From Chelonoidis abingdonii (taxonomy: Eukaryota; Chordata; Testudines; Testudinidae), in assembly GCF_003597395.2 (NCBI RefSeq), contig NC_133771.1:62721446-62785445 (forward strand): 64,000 nt of DNA, read 5' to 3'. Under the pieces are notes generated by a model. That model made no database searches. It saw only the letters and a program-made list of their open reading frames with translations, and was not told the origin of the DNA. Below are positions 24,631 to 34,875 of the stretch, in pieces. Both the position numbers and the translations under genes were made by a program. Numbering within the stretch: position 1 is the stretch's first letter; every line of letters starts with the position of its first letter.

Positions 24631-25535
24631 CAGTTACTCCTCACTTAACATAATTATGTTCCTGAAAAATGCAATTATAAGTGAAACAATGTCAAATGAA
24701 TCCAATTTTCCCATAAGATTTAATGTAAATGCAGGGGGTTAGGTTCCAAGGAAATTTTTTGGGGGCAGACAAAAGGCATTATATACTGTACAGTACTTTA
24801 CTGTGGTAGGGAGGTGCCCCTGGCTTACTGCTGGAGCTCAGGGATGGGGTGCGGGGTCTGGGACGGAGTTAGGGTGCGGGAAGCCACTCAGGGTGTAGGC
24901 TCAAGGCTGAGGCAGGCAGGAGGTGCAGAGCATTTACCTGGGGAAGCTCCTGTTTGATGCAGGGGGTGTGCAGGTGGCCCTGTGCAGCGCGGCACCACCC
25001 CCATGGCCGCGATTCTGGGATCCACGATTCTGGGAGCTTCTCCCTCCTGCCCCCGACCCCCGGCAGGTGGGCTGCAGGGCCCTGGGCTAAAGGGGCCCTG
25101 GAGAGAAGCGCTGCTTTGAAGGGGAAAGCGCTGTTTCTCTCCGGCTGCTGGCTGCGTGACTGCCCCTGCTCCTCCTGAGTCCTCTGGCCCTGCTGACAGG
25201 GACACATTCTGAAAGGGGTTTTAGAGCTGCAGACCAGAGCCCTGAAGCCCCTAAAGGCCCTGTGTTCCGGGTGGCCCTGTCTGCCGGGGGGGGGGGGGCA
25301 GATTCCCCACTCCCAGAAATTCCTAAGCGCCGCTAAACAGCTGTTTGGCGGTGGGGGAAGTGCTAGGAGGGAGGGAGGTGGAGAAGAGGAACTTGTGCAA
25401 TGCTCCCTTGTAAAGTCAGACAAACAACGTTATAAGGGAGCATTGCATAACTTTAAACGAGCATGTTCCCTAGTGGAGCAGCGATGTAACTTCTAAACAA
25501 TGTTAAGTGGGAGGACTTTAAGTGAGAATTTACTG
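24631..25535. mobile_element. Tigger/pogo-like (Tc1-mariner) non-autonomous element
   Basis: The left end CAGTTACTCCTCACTTAA and the reverse complement of the right end, CAGTAAATTCTCACTTAA, match at 14 of 18. Both are flanked by TA (24629-24630 and 25536-25537), as expected for Tc1/mariner-class insertion. The subterminal text, with TGCAATTATAAGTGAAAC and a run of CACTTAAC-like steps, is typical of pogo-derived elements. The interior (24830-25390) is GC-rich, includes a 13-G run at 25286-25298, and codes for no transposase. The 184-codon minus frame is incidental. Confidence 0.75.
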
Positions 25536-25537
25536 TA

Positions 25538-26772
25538 CCCTGAAACCTGTGTTCATCCACCTGAGTTAGCTCTGACATGTCCATGTGTCCTAGTTCTTTG
25601 AGAAGTAATCTGCATTGTCTGCAGGGGTTTTACTGCATAAAGCTTACATTGGGCTTTATGTTGAGCCTAAAAGACATCACTGATGGCAGCCATGAGGAAC
25701 TGTCACCATAACAATACTATTTTAAAGACACTGGAATTTCCTGAGGTCGGGGGGATGTCCCCAAATTATTTTCTCGCATATCTGTGTACTTCACAGCTCA
25801 CTGCCACTTTTAATTTAATTAACCTATGTACATCTAGTATTTGTACTATTGTGTTTCACAAAATGTAGATTGCATTTGTAAATGATGAAGCAAAGTTACA
25901 TTTTTTAAAAAAATATTTAAAAAACACTTGATTGTGTATACTGTAGTTGGTCCTTTAGAAACATTACCTTCACACATTTGAGTTTAAAATAAGCAGATAT
26001 TTCACTCGTCCATTTTGGTTATATTGGTTAGAAATTACAGATTTTGCTCTTGCATACAGTCAATAACAAATCATCATAATCACCTAGATGCTCCCAGACT
26101 ATCAAGGCTCTTCTGTGTTACAGTATCATAGCTATCCATTTCTTGCTATGTTTTGCCGTCAGTTTATCTTCCTGTGAAATTTTAAATAACCATGATCTAA
26201 CAATTAAGATTTAGACTTATTTACTTTAAGCACACGATACATGAAGTTAACATAGTTCTATGTAGTAGCAAAAAGATGGGATGATATCTCAAGTGTGACA
26301 TCAATAGTCATTTCCTATTGTTGCTGAAATTTCAAATCGGTGCCTGGCTTCATCATGAATCTGTTTCCCTTAGGAAGACCATGAATTTAAAACATTATAG
26401 TTATTCTTCTGTTTGAATAAATAAATTAAATTTGCTGAAGTGAATTTGTCTGAATGTCCCGAGTTCACTGCCTTATATTAAGAGTGTTACGTGGTCCAAG
26501 CAATTTTGCTCTGTTGATGTACATTAGTGCAGTGCCAGCTGGCAACTGGAACCCACTGAACCACCAGCAGCAAAGTGTTGTTACATTAAAGCTGTTAAAA
26601 TTGTTATACATCCTCTTCCAACCCATTAACGGAGTTCAGAGGTTTTAAATTCTGAACTCATGTCTTCACTGGAATGCCAAAGTCTGAAATTGTTCTAATG
26701 TTCTTTTACCACAAACTGTGTCTGCTATTCACAAATGAAACAGACAAACAAAAAGATTCTGAAACAATTAAA
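25538..26772. other. Intergenic sequence, nothing recognised
   Basis: AT-rich, with only short incidental frames. Confidence 0.5.
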
Positions 26773-26774
26773 AA

Positions 26775-26922
26775 AAATGGCAAAGAGTTCTGTATTGGAG
26801 CATGAGCTTTCGTGGATGAATACCCACTTCATGAAGTGTTTGTTAGTCTATAAGGTCCCACAGAACTCTTAGTCTGGATCTGTAAAAGCAGCAAAGAATT
26901 CTGTGGCACCTTATAGACTAAA
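26775..26922. mobile_element. Rearranged Penelope-like tail copies in alternating orientation
   Basis: Pieces of the same tail unit occur as minus (26779-26838), plus (26839-26870) and minus (26871-26921), directly before a full plus copy. Together they make a long hairpin (26793-26968). The first minus piece has an internal deletion between TTCTGTA and TTGGAGC. Confidence 0.7.
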
Positions 26923-27048
26923 CGCTTCATGAAGTGGGTATTCACCCACGAAAGCTCATGCTCCAATACATTTGTTAGTCTATAAGGTGCCACAGAACTC
27001 TTTGCCGCTTTTACAGATCCAGACTAACATGGCTACCCCTCTGATAGT
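26923..27048 (+). mobile_element. Penelope-like element 3' tail copy
   Basis: Reads CTTCATGAAGTGGGTATTCA, CACGAAAGCTCATGCTCCAA, TTAGTCTATAAGGTGCCAC, then AGACTAACATGGCTACCCC. This is the order of the tail of the longer PLE that ends at about 29545. It carries no coding sequence. Confidence 0.75.
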
Positions 27049-27284
27049 TAAAAAAATGAAAAAAAACTGCCCCCAAAATACTAAAAATAAAAAGAATCCA
27101 GCAGAGAAGATAGGAACGCTAGCAGTGCAGATTTTAATTTATTTATTTATACATTTTTACATAGAGTACTAAATTCTGCTCTGAGGTGTGTGCACACTTC
27201 TAGTTGAAGTCACTGGGGGATATGTGCATAGATATCTGACAATTTCACCCTAATACTTTAATGTGACAGGAGGTAGTGAACCTC
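27049..27284. other. Short A-rich intergenic spacer
   Basis: A-rich sequence follows the PLE tail and probably includes its 3' extension. No gene or other element was recognised. Confidence 0.4.
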
Positions 27285-27355
27285 CAAAGGTTTAATACAG
27301 TGTACTCCAAAGGTATTAACCCTAATTCAATAAGGTTGAACTTAATTCACTAAAG
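27285..27355 (-). mobile_element. Fragment of the LTR-B family, left part
   Basis: TTTAATACAGTGTACTCCAA, GTATTAACCCTAATTCAATA and TTAATTCACTAAAG parallel 7173-7240 of LTR B. The fragment is interrupted by a PLE tail at 27356 and resumes at 27488 up to about 27515. Confidence 0.55.
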
Positions 27356-27487
27356 TATCAGAGGGGTAGTCGTGTTAGTCTGGATGTGTAAAAAGCAACA
27401 GAGTCCTGTGGCACCTTATAGACTAATAGATGTATTGGAGCATGAGCTTTCATGGGTGAATGCCCACTTAGTCAGACACAACTATAG
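27356..27487 (-). mobile_element. Short Penelope-like tail insertion with 13-bp target duplication
   Basis: The 132-bp unit on the minus strand ends CTACCCCTCTGATA; on the plus strand it starts TATCAGAGGGGTAGTCGTGT. It is bounded by TAATTCACTAAAG at 27343-27355 and again at 27488-27500. The exact 13-bp repeat shows insertion into the LTR-B fragment. The element is non-coding. Confidence 0.85.
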
Positions 27488-27663
27488 TAATTCACTAAAG
27501 TTTATTTTAATTCCATGTGGTTTTTGTTCAGAGTAATGTCAGTCTGTCATAGGTTTCTTAATGTTCTTTTGCTGAAACTTTCACTTTTTATAAAACATGT
27601 ATCACATGTGGAGGTGATGTCAGTTTTCACTGGTCTGAATCCTGTTGAGTTGTGCTACAATCT
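27488..27663. other. Remainder of the LTR-B fragment and unassigned sequence
   Basis: The first 28 bp continue the interrupted LTR fragment, beginning with the second target-site copy. The rest, up to the Penelope-like element, is unrecognised. Confidence 0.45.
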
Positions 27664-28236
27664 GTATAAAGTAACAGAATGCCACTAGCTGTCACCTTCA
27701 GCCCCCAACTAAGACCTCTCCAGTGCATCATCAAGGATCTTCAACCTATCCTGAAGGACGATCCCTCACTCTCACAGATCTTGGGAGACAGGCCAATCCT
27801 CGCTTACAGACAGCCCCCTAACCTGAAGCACATACTCACGAGCAACCACACACACCACACAACAAAAACACTAACCCAGGAGCCTATCCTTGCAACAAAG
27901 CCTGTTGCCAACTCTGTCCACATATATTCAGGGAAACATATCATTAGAGCTAATCAATTAGACACATACAGAAGCTTGTTACTGCAATTACCAGTGAGGA
28001 TATGCCACAATGCCTCTGCGATTTTTGGCAAAACAGTCTCTGGCAAAGATAATGTGGCAAAATCAGGATGTATAAGAATTATACATTCAAAGCAGTCGTA
28101 GAAACTTTCAACTACTGGTCATCATTAAGACTAAGTCATTCTTCAAAAAGCACTTAAAAAACAGACTCCAATGAAACTGAGATTGGAATATTTGCAAACT
28201 GGACACTATTATTAGGCTGAAATAAGACTGGGAGGA
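27664..28236 (+). mobile_element. Degenerate Penelope-like retroelement, part before the nested LTR
   Basis: An open frame at 27679-28101 carries PLE C-terminal sequence: VTFSPQLRPLQCIIKDLQP, SQILGDRPILAYRQPPNLKH and a VHIYSG piece. This is the segment linking reverse transcriptase to the GIY-YIG endonuclease. A frameshift near 27888 takes the frame out of register with the cysteine-rich stretch, which is readable in another frame (CCQLCPH at about 27901-27921). Remnants of the endonuclease region follow to about 28236, ending in CTGGGAGGATGG. No intact GIY-YIG domain remains, and the reverse-transcriptase part is absent, as in most truncated copies. The element continues after the LTR at 29210. 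Confidence 0.75.
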
Positions 28237-29209
28237 TGGCTCATAACAGATAGTGGAGTTTAATAGACAGAGTACTTTATTTCTTTTTGACTGTAAAGGT
28301 TAACAGTTCAGTAAGCTGGGTGTCACGGGATGGACAGGCAATATAGGGGACAGGATACTTTCAAATTGAGGAAGGGAAGTTTTTGTATGTGGTGTTAGAA
28401 TTTGGTGTTGTCTCTGGGTTCTGAGAATGACCAGAACTGCAACAGGGTTTCTCGCCCAATCTCTCACGATACAGGCTTATAAGTTCGAATGAAGTGAGTA
28501 TAGTAGATAAGGCGAGTTAGGTAGTGTTTTCTTTATTTGCAAATGTGCATTTGGCTGGAAGGAGATTCATGTGTATTGGTGGAAGGAGTTCAATTTGTAT
28601 TTTGCTGAAAGGATTTTAATTTGTACTTGTATACTTAGGCTGGGGGGTATTCCCAGTGTCTATGCTGAAAACCTGTCACTAATCATTTAAATTTCAAAGA
28701 TAATTTTACTGTTTTCTCTCTTTATTAAAAGCTTTTCTTGTTTAAGACTGATGTTTTTTTTTATCGGTGAGACCCAGGAGACTGGGTCTGGATTCACAGG
28801 GAATTGGTGGGAAGAAAGGGAAGGGGGAGAGAGAGGTAATATTTCTCTCTGTGTAGATTACTTTCTCTCTCGGGAGAGTGGATGGGGGAGAGAGAAGAAG
28901 GGGAGAGGGATAATTCTCTCTGTTTTGTGATTCAAGGAGTTTGAATCACGATATCTTCCAGGGTAACCAGGAAGGGAAGCCTGGGAGAGACATGGTGGGG
29001 GAAAGGAGTTACTTTCCTTGTGTTAAAGATCAGAGGATCTGGTCTTGGGTTCCCGGCAAGGTTTTGGGGGAAGCGCAGAGTGTACAGGCCTGAATTACTG
29101 GTGGGTGGCAGCACTACAAGTACTAATCTGGTAATTGAGCTTAGAGGAATTCATGCTGGTACCCCATCTTTTGGATGCTAAGGTTCAGAGTGGGAATTAT
29201 ACCATGACA
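28237..29209 (+). mobile_element. Solo LTR inserted into the Penelope-like element
   Basis: It starts TGGCTCATAACAGATAG, a damaged form of the TGTCATAAACAGATAG family start, and shares CTGTAAAGGTTAACA and TATTAAAAGCTTTTC (possible polyadenylation region at about 28725-28738) with the family. It ends GGATGCTAAGGTTCAGAG...ACCATGACA at 29209. PLE sequence resumes exactly at 29210 (GGGTCATTACACAAAC). A clean 5-bp target duplication is not visible because the left junction is eroded; GGGTC is the likely original. There is no internal coding region. Confidence 0.75.
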
Positions 29210-29545
29210 GGGTCATTACACAAACTAAAAATGATTTCCCCATGCTAATTTCCCCCCTACTGTTACTCACATCTTCTTGTCAACTGTTTGAAATGGGCCA
29301 TCCTGATTATCACTACAAAAGTTTTTTTTTCTCCTGCTAATAGCCCACCTTACTTGATTAGTCTCGTTAGAGTTAGTATGGCAACACCAATTTTTTCATG
29401 TTCTCTGTGTGTATATATATATATATCTTCCCACTGAATTTCCACTCCATGCATTCGATGAAGTGGGTTTTAGCCTATGAAAGCTTATGCCCAAATAAAT
29501 TTGTTAGTCTCTAAGGTGTCACAAGTACTCCTCATTCTGTTTGTA
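29210..29545 (+). mobile_element. Penelope-like retroelement, 3' part after the nested LTR
   Basis: Resumes with GGGTCATTACACAAACTAAA and ATTTCCCCATGC. It runs through a (TA)n at 29412-29426 and ends in the family tail: TGCATTCGATGAAGTGG, GAAAGCTTATGCCCAAAT, TTAGTCTCTAAGGTGTCAC and AAGTACTCCTC. This complete tail in cis with coding remnants is what identifies the short tail copies elsewhere in the window as PLE-derived. Confidence 0.75.
29412..29426. repeat. (TA)n microsatellite
   Basis: A TATATA run inside the PLE 3' region. Confidence 0.8.
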
Positions 29546-29629
29546 TAAACTATGGAAGGTTTTTGGGCTTCCTCATGCCTGACAGGCCTGAAGTCATTAG
29601 GCTAGAATGCTAGCTGGTGACAATGACCT

Positions 29630-29720
29630 ATAATATGGTGGTTAGGTCACTCACTTAGTAGGTGGGGAAGACACCTGGGTTCCAGTGCCTTTGTCAATGA
29701 AAATTGAAGTATTTTAGACA
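29630..29720 (+). mobile_element. MIR-like tRNA-derived SINE head fragment
   Basis: GTGGTTAGGTCACTCACTTA, then GGGAAGACACCTGGGTTCC, resembles the head of the ancient tRNA-derived SINE seen better at 48410. It is short and diverged. Confidence 0.4.
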
Positions 29721-29764
29721 ACGTATAACAGTCTCAACATTGAAACAGGCACACTCCAGAATAC

Positions 29765-29850
29765 CTCATAGCTCAATGAGTAGGGCATTCGCAATGTGGA
29801 AGGCGCAGGTGTCCCACATCCCAGGTGAGTGCCCTTATCTCTGGGTTATT
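29765..29850 (+). mobile_element. tRNA-like SINE fragment
   Basis: CATAGCTCAATGAGTAGGGC contains an A-box-like TAGCTCAATGAG, and the spacing to GGTGTCCCACATCCC fits a worn B box. It does not fold into a convincing functional tRNA and lies next to another SINE-like piece. Confidence 0.4.
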
Positions 29851-30891
29851 GGGTAAAAAGGCGGCACTGGAACAACCACCTTCTCCTCCTCCAGTGTGTT
29901 TTTGAATGTCTCCTAAGTCTCCTGTGAATCTAGCCTGAAGTTTGTTTATTTTCTTTGGACTGAAACTGTTCAGCCCATATGTGTCAAATACATTAGAATT
30001 ATGGTTGACTCAAAACTGCATTTTTTTTTTTGGCAAATAAACTAGAGATGGGCCAGATTTGTCAGACAAATTGTTCATAAGTCCCTTCATATTTAGGACA
30101 GCACTTAACTCTCATTGATGTCAATTCTTAAACAAAAGCTTAAGTGCTATCCTGAACAGGGATTCTGTCCAATCAGGGCCCTAAAATAGCTAATAGAATT
30201 TCAGATATTTTTGAGGCTCCTCATGTTGTTGTATATTTAGAGGTGCTTTCAAATATTAGACTGCCTCAAGTACATGCACAGTGTCCAATCAATGGATGCT
30301 TGTATGCAGGTGGAAAGTGATTACCCTATAACAAGATGACTAAGTTCTGTACGCAAAACTCCTATTTAATGCCTTAAACATATAAAATAGGAGATAATTA
30401 TTTTTAGGGATTTTGATCTTTTAGCTGTGGCCTAAAATCAACAAATAGCTTAGGGCCGCCTCCAAGTGTCATTGATGTCAATGGCAGTCTTTTCAGTAAT
30501 TTCTCTGACAACAGTGTTAGAACCACAATGTTCCTTAGGGCCAGATCCAAAGCTCAGTGAAGTCAGGAGGAGTCATTTCATTGATTTCAATGGACTTTGA
30601 ATCAAGTTCTACATCACTAGCAGCAGATGTGCCAAATTATGGGAATGGATCAAAACAGAAATCTATGCAAGATATAGAAATAAAAAACAACAACCCTGTA
30701 CTGCTCCTTGATTGATTTTATAGTGATGATTGAATGTAGCCGACATCTCAAACATTGTAACAATATCTTGAATTTGTGGTACTACAAACTTCCCGATTGT
30801 TCTGTGAACTAACTGAAGAATATGGAGTATTTGGGAAGTCTTCCAGCTAGTATAGACATCTAAATGAATGTTCTGTTTATCACTTGCAGAT
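29851..30891. other. Intergenic sequence, nothing recognised
   Basis: About 1 kb with a T10-11 run near 30020. It includes short motifs of the TTGATTTCAATGG kind at 30463-30484 and 30578-30594 that recur across the window. No gene is seen. Confidence 0.5.
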
Positions 30892-31030
30892 TTTGAGGCC
30901 AGAAGGGTCCATTGTGGTCATCTGGTCTGAGCACTTGAATAACGCAGTCCATTGTTTTAACCCATTGAATCTTGCATCTAGCTCAATGACTTGTGCATCA
31001 ATTAGACGATCTATAGATGAGTGAAAAAGA
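30892..31030 (-). mobile_element. CR1 3' end fragment
   Basis: TTTTGAGGCCAGAAGGGTCC, ATTGTGGTCATCTGGTCTGA and AATGACTTGTGCATCAATTA correspond to the reverse complement of a CR1 3' end of the type also present at 60177-60425. Confidence 0.65.
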
Positions 31031-34000
31031 GAGATCCCACTTTCCTATGGTACAAAAATAAAAGGCCAGGTTTCCAAAGTGTCCAACCCAAACTGTAATA
31101 TAAGTACAGATGGTCAAAACAATTTTTTGTCACAAAAAGCTGTTTCAATGAAACCCATGTTTTTAGTAATATAATATCAGTTTTGATGAAAGTTCCTAGA
31201 GGGAGAGGAGGAATCTTGTTTCAGAAATATTTATTTCAGAGCACTTTGAAAATTTTTGTTGGAATTTTGAAGTATTTTATGTTATTTCATTATGTCTGAT
31301 GTTATAACAAAATATAATTAAAATACTCTATTTCTATTTTCTTTTTAAAATCTTTGTGGCACTTGGTGTCAATGTGTCAGACTGTTTCATTACAACACAA
31401 ACAGGAGACATTTTGATAATAAAAAAGAAGTTGTTTTAATCAGCACTAAAGAGCAGCTTCCTTAAAGATTTTAAAGATAGTGAGGGAAAATTATAGCTGT
31501 AGTTTATTACTGGTCTTACAACACCTAAAAATGTATCCCTGGACTAAAAATACATAGTGAATCCTGAATTCATTTTTATCCAGTGATGCTCCCAAATATG
31601 TACCTAAAGTTATACTTATTAAAATTATAGAATGGTAGATATTTCAACACCCAAAATGAACTATGCATAATCCAATAAACTGTAATATTATTCAGACCTT
31701 ACTTTGATATGTTCTTTGTCCTCCTCCATCTTATATAGTGGAACTTTGGAAAACAACAGAAGAGAGCTTTTCTCTAAGTGTGGTGCTCTGCTACTCCAGT
31801 TGTAGGAAGAGAGCATCAGTTTTTAATTACATTAACTTCATAGTGTTAATGTTTTTACCTTTTGAGGGATTTGGTTTGACATGAAAGTGGTATTTTTCTC
31901 TTCTTCCTATTGACTGCTTCTACTCAACTGGACACTTATTGGAAGACATAAAAGAGGTTGAGAGACATTTTAACCCTGAGATTTTCTCAGCATTGGAGAA
32001 TCGAGCTATGAAGCAGCAGGGACAAGTATCATGAGGTAATCAATTGCAAAGGTTGAATAAAAGCTTATCCTTTCAAGAGATTGGAATTGGTTTTAATTTC
32101 TCTGTCTGGCATCAGAGCCCACAACGGGTGTGCAAATTTAACATTGAGAAATGATAACATAGGTTTATTTATATCCATGCCTAGCCATCTGCTGGTGGTA
32201 CAGATGAGAACTCTTGCGTCCACCTACCTGATGAAAAACAACAACAAAACTGGTATGATGTTCAAAATGTGCCTCCTGCATGGAAAAGTTGGTATGCAGC
32301 CAGAGACTAGAATAAACATGAAGGCCTTATCCCAGAATATAGCAGCTCAGCTCATTTCCCACTGTGGAGTCTGTAAGGATGAAAAACATCACCAAGGATT
32401 TTCTATTAGTCTGTCTGTCTGTCTATCCTTGCTCAGAAATGAATGAATGTTAAGCATGGACGTGGCAAGGTAGTTCACTTTCTTAAAAACTCACGCTACT
32501 GTTTGTGTGTGATTATGTTTGCGTGGACAACAGGTCACGGCAAAAGTAAGTTAGCTTCATCTTTATCCAAACTCATGCCAAGACACTGAATGAAGTGCCT
32601 CAGCTTTGGCTGAGTATGTCTTGTTAGCACGCATGGAAATGCATGCTCTCAAACCCCAGAGATGAACTGACATACAGTGTCTTTGCCCTTAATAGCCCCA
32701 TTCGCTCTGGTGGTGTCATTCAGTCTCTCCTAGTAATAGGTGCTGAAGGGGTTTCTATAAAAACAGCAAAGTTACTGTATTAACTTGTGTAATTATATAG
32801 CTTATTACAATGACATGAGGATTTGCATAATTTCTGTAGTTACAATAGCTTTTTAAAATTAAATTTGTCATTTAAATCTCTATATTGTTTAGAGCTCATT
32901 GAAAAGTATATTGGAGGTATAATACCGATATTCACTAAATTATTCATTAACTATATTTTTGAGTATTCAGCCAGCAGGTTTTTAAGCTTAAGCTAGAGTC
33001 TATGAAATCACTGACAATGTTAAAAGGTGTATGCAGTATCCCAACTATATCAGTATCTACAACATTATCATTCTTGGTTATGCTACAAGACCTTCTCAGC
33101 CATAAACTATACCTTCTAACCCTCTGATATGCTAAAAATGAAGCTCTCCTTTTCATCCATGCAAGTACATTATTGCCATTACCGTAATTAGATCTTAGGG
33201 CTACATTAGTTCCAAAACTGATTAAGATATTTGCATAAAAATCCAGTCTTGGATTTACCTGTAATCGTCATGGATTGGTTGGGTTGGATATGAATGTGAT
33301 GAGCTTAGAGGAATCACTCAGTCTATTAAAAGATCTTTCCCTACTCACTTTCTGCTTTAATTATTTATTATTTGTATTGAGGTAGCATGCATATCATACT
33401 AGATATCATCCACAGATACAGGAAGATATAGTCTGTACTCTAACAAGATTATTTCACAATCAAATTTGAAGAAATATTATATTTTAGCATACTCCCGTTA
33501 TACTCCCATTTAACAATCATATACAGAGTAGGTTGAGAATTTTGCAAAAGTCTTTGTCAAAATCTTGAAAACGCTGTTTGTGCGTGTGTGTTTGGAAACA
33601 AAATTTCAAACTCTTTACTTAAAGATACATTTTCTGCATTTTTAGATGATCCCTAGTCATCTATTTCTTGTAGATTTCTTTTTGAAGTAATGCTGATAAC
33701 CAGAGACAGGATTTAAGATTAAGAAGTTCCCCCTCCTTGATTCATTCATTGACAAAATAAATCACCATCTAAAACATAAAAATCCTTTCCTTCAGCTTTT
33801 GCACACTGGACTGTGACATCAGTGCAAGAATTGACCAGAAGGTGCTTACTGGTTATTAAGACATGAGCTAGACTGAGTTGTCAGTTATCAGTGTGAATCT
33901 GGAATTTCACTCTCAAAAACAATCAATTTACCCCAAATTTTCACTGGAGTAACTGAGAGAAGCATCTGGCATAAAAAAACTCTTTCTATAAACACATCTC

Positions 34001-34379
34001 GGTAATTAGCACTGCCAGACAAGGAAATAACGCAAAAGAAAATGACAGATTCACCAGATTATTAAATACATTTAAAGAGAGTATGTGCTTTTAGCCGGGG
34101 TTCTTAAATTGTTGTGGGCTAAAGAGGAGAATCATCTGAAATAGATTTCTGATTGTATTTTTGGTTTGCATCAGTTTTCAATATATACCGTAAAGATGAA
34201 AATGAATTTTTTCAGTAGTAGCTGATATTGGACTAGAAACTTCTACCCTTGTTTTCCTTAAGGCATGCTTTATTATAATGGCTTTCCTCATTATTTTTAC
34301 TTGCTTAATCACTACTGCCTAACTAGTATCATGTGCTATGAGAAGTTTTAGCACACATTGGGGAAAGCAGGGAGAAGCC
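31031..34379. other. Intergenic stretch with no gene
   Basis: 31100-31260 has T/A-rich text (TTTTTGTCACAAAAAGCTG, TCAGTTTTGATGAAAGTTCC) like the ends of a dispersed reptile repeat also seen near 48290. The 121-codon plus frame at 32081-32446 has no recognisable domain, contains a (GTCT)n piece at about 32409-32424, and is probably random. Confidence 0.5.
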
Positions 34380-34875
34380 CCAGGAGAGAATACCATGTCA
34401 AAATCCCAGTGAGGAAAAAATGTCGAGAAAAAGAGAGGGATAGCATCTAAAGCAGCAGAGAGGTCGAGGAGGATAAGGAATAGAGTCCCTGGAGATATGG
34501 CCAGATTGGAGATTGGAGATATGGAGATTGGAGATCATACTGAGAGAAGTTTCAGTGGAGTGGGAATGTTGGAAACTAGATTGGAAGAGATCCAAGATGG
34601 AATGGGAAGAGAGAAGATCAGTGTGCTTGTTGAAGACTGTGCATTAAATGATTTTCAAGATGAAGGGAAAGGACAGAGATGGGAGAGGAGTTGGAATGCC
34701 AGGTGGGATCAAGGGATGTTTATGTAAGGATAAAAAGGGAGCAGGAAATACATGTAGTGGGAAGAAACCACAAGTCATGGACATGTTGATGGAAGGGGTG
34801 AGTACAGGGGCAATAAAAATAAGGAAACAGGAAGGGTGTGGGGTTACTGGGGCAGTGAACAGAGGCAAGAGATCT
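34380..34875 (+). repeat. Purine-rich ancient repeat-like segment
   Basis: A strongly purine-biased stretch (AGCAGCAGAGAGGTCGAGG, GTTTCAGTGGAGTGGGAATG) contains a local GATTGGAGATATGGA duplication at 34505-34535. It resembles old interspersed repeats known from other amniotes, but I cannot name the family. Both-strand open frames follow from the compositional bias. Confidence 0.35.

Noticed and set aside
24869..25423. 184-codon minus-strand open frame
   Set aside because: It falls inside the TA-flanked transposon in a GC-rich, low-complexity part with a 13-G run. There is no family resemblance and no transposase motif.
26779..29545. CRISPR-like array from repeated tail units
   Set aside because: The units are about 80-130 bp, in mixed orientation, without regular spacers, and are retroelement tails in vertebrate DNA.
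29765..29850. Possible functional tRNA gene from an A-box-like sequence
   Set aside because: It does not form a cloverleaf, the B box is worn, and it lies beside a SINE-like fragment; it is treated as a SINE remnant.
32081..32446. 121-codon plus-strand frame
   Set aside because: It includes a GTCT simple-repeat tail and no domain or splice context; its length is within chance for 64 kb of AT-rich sequence.
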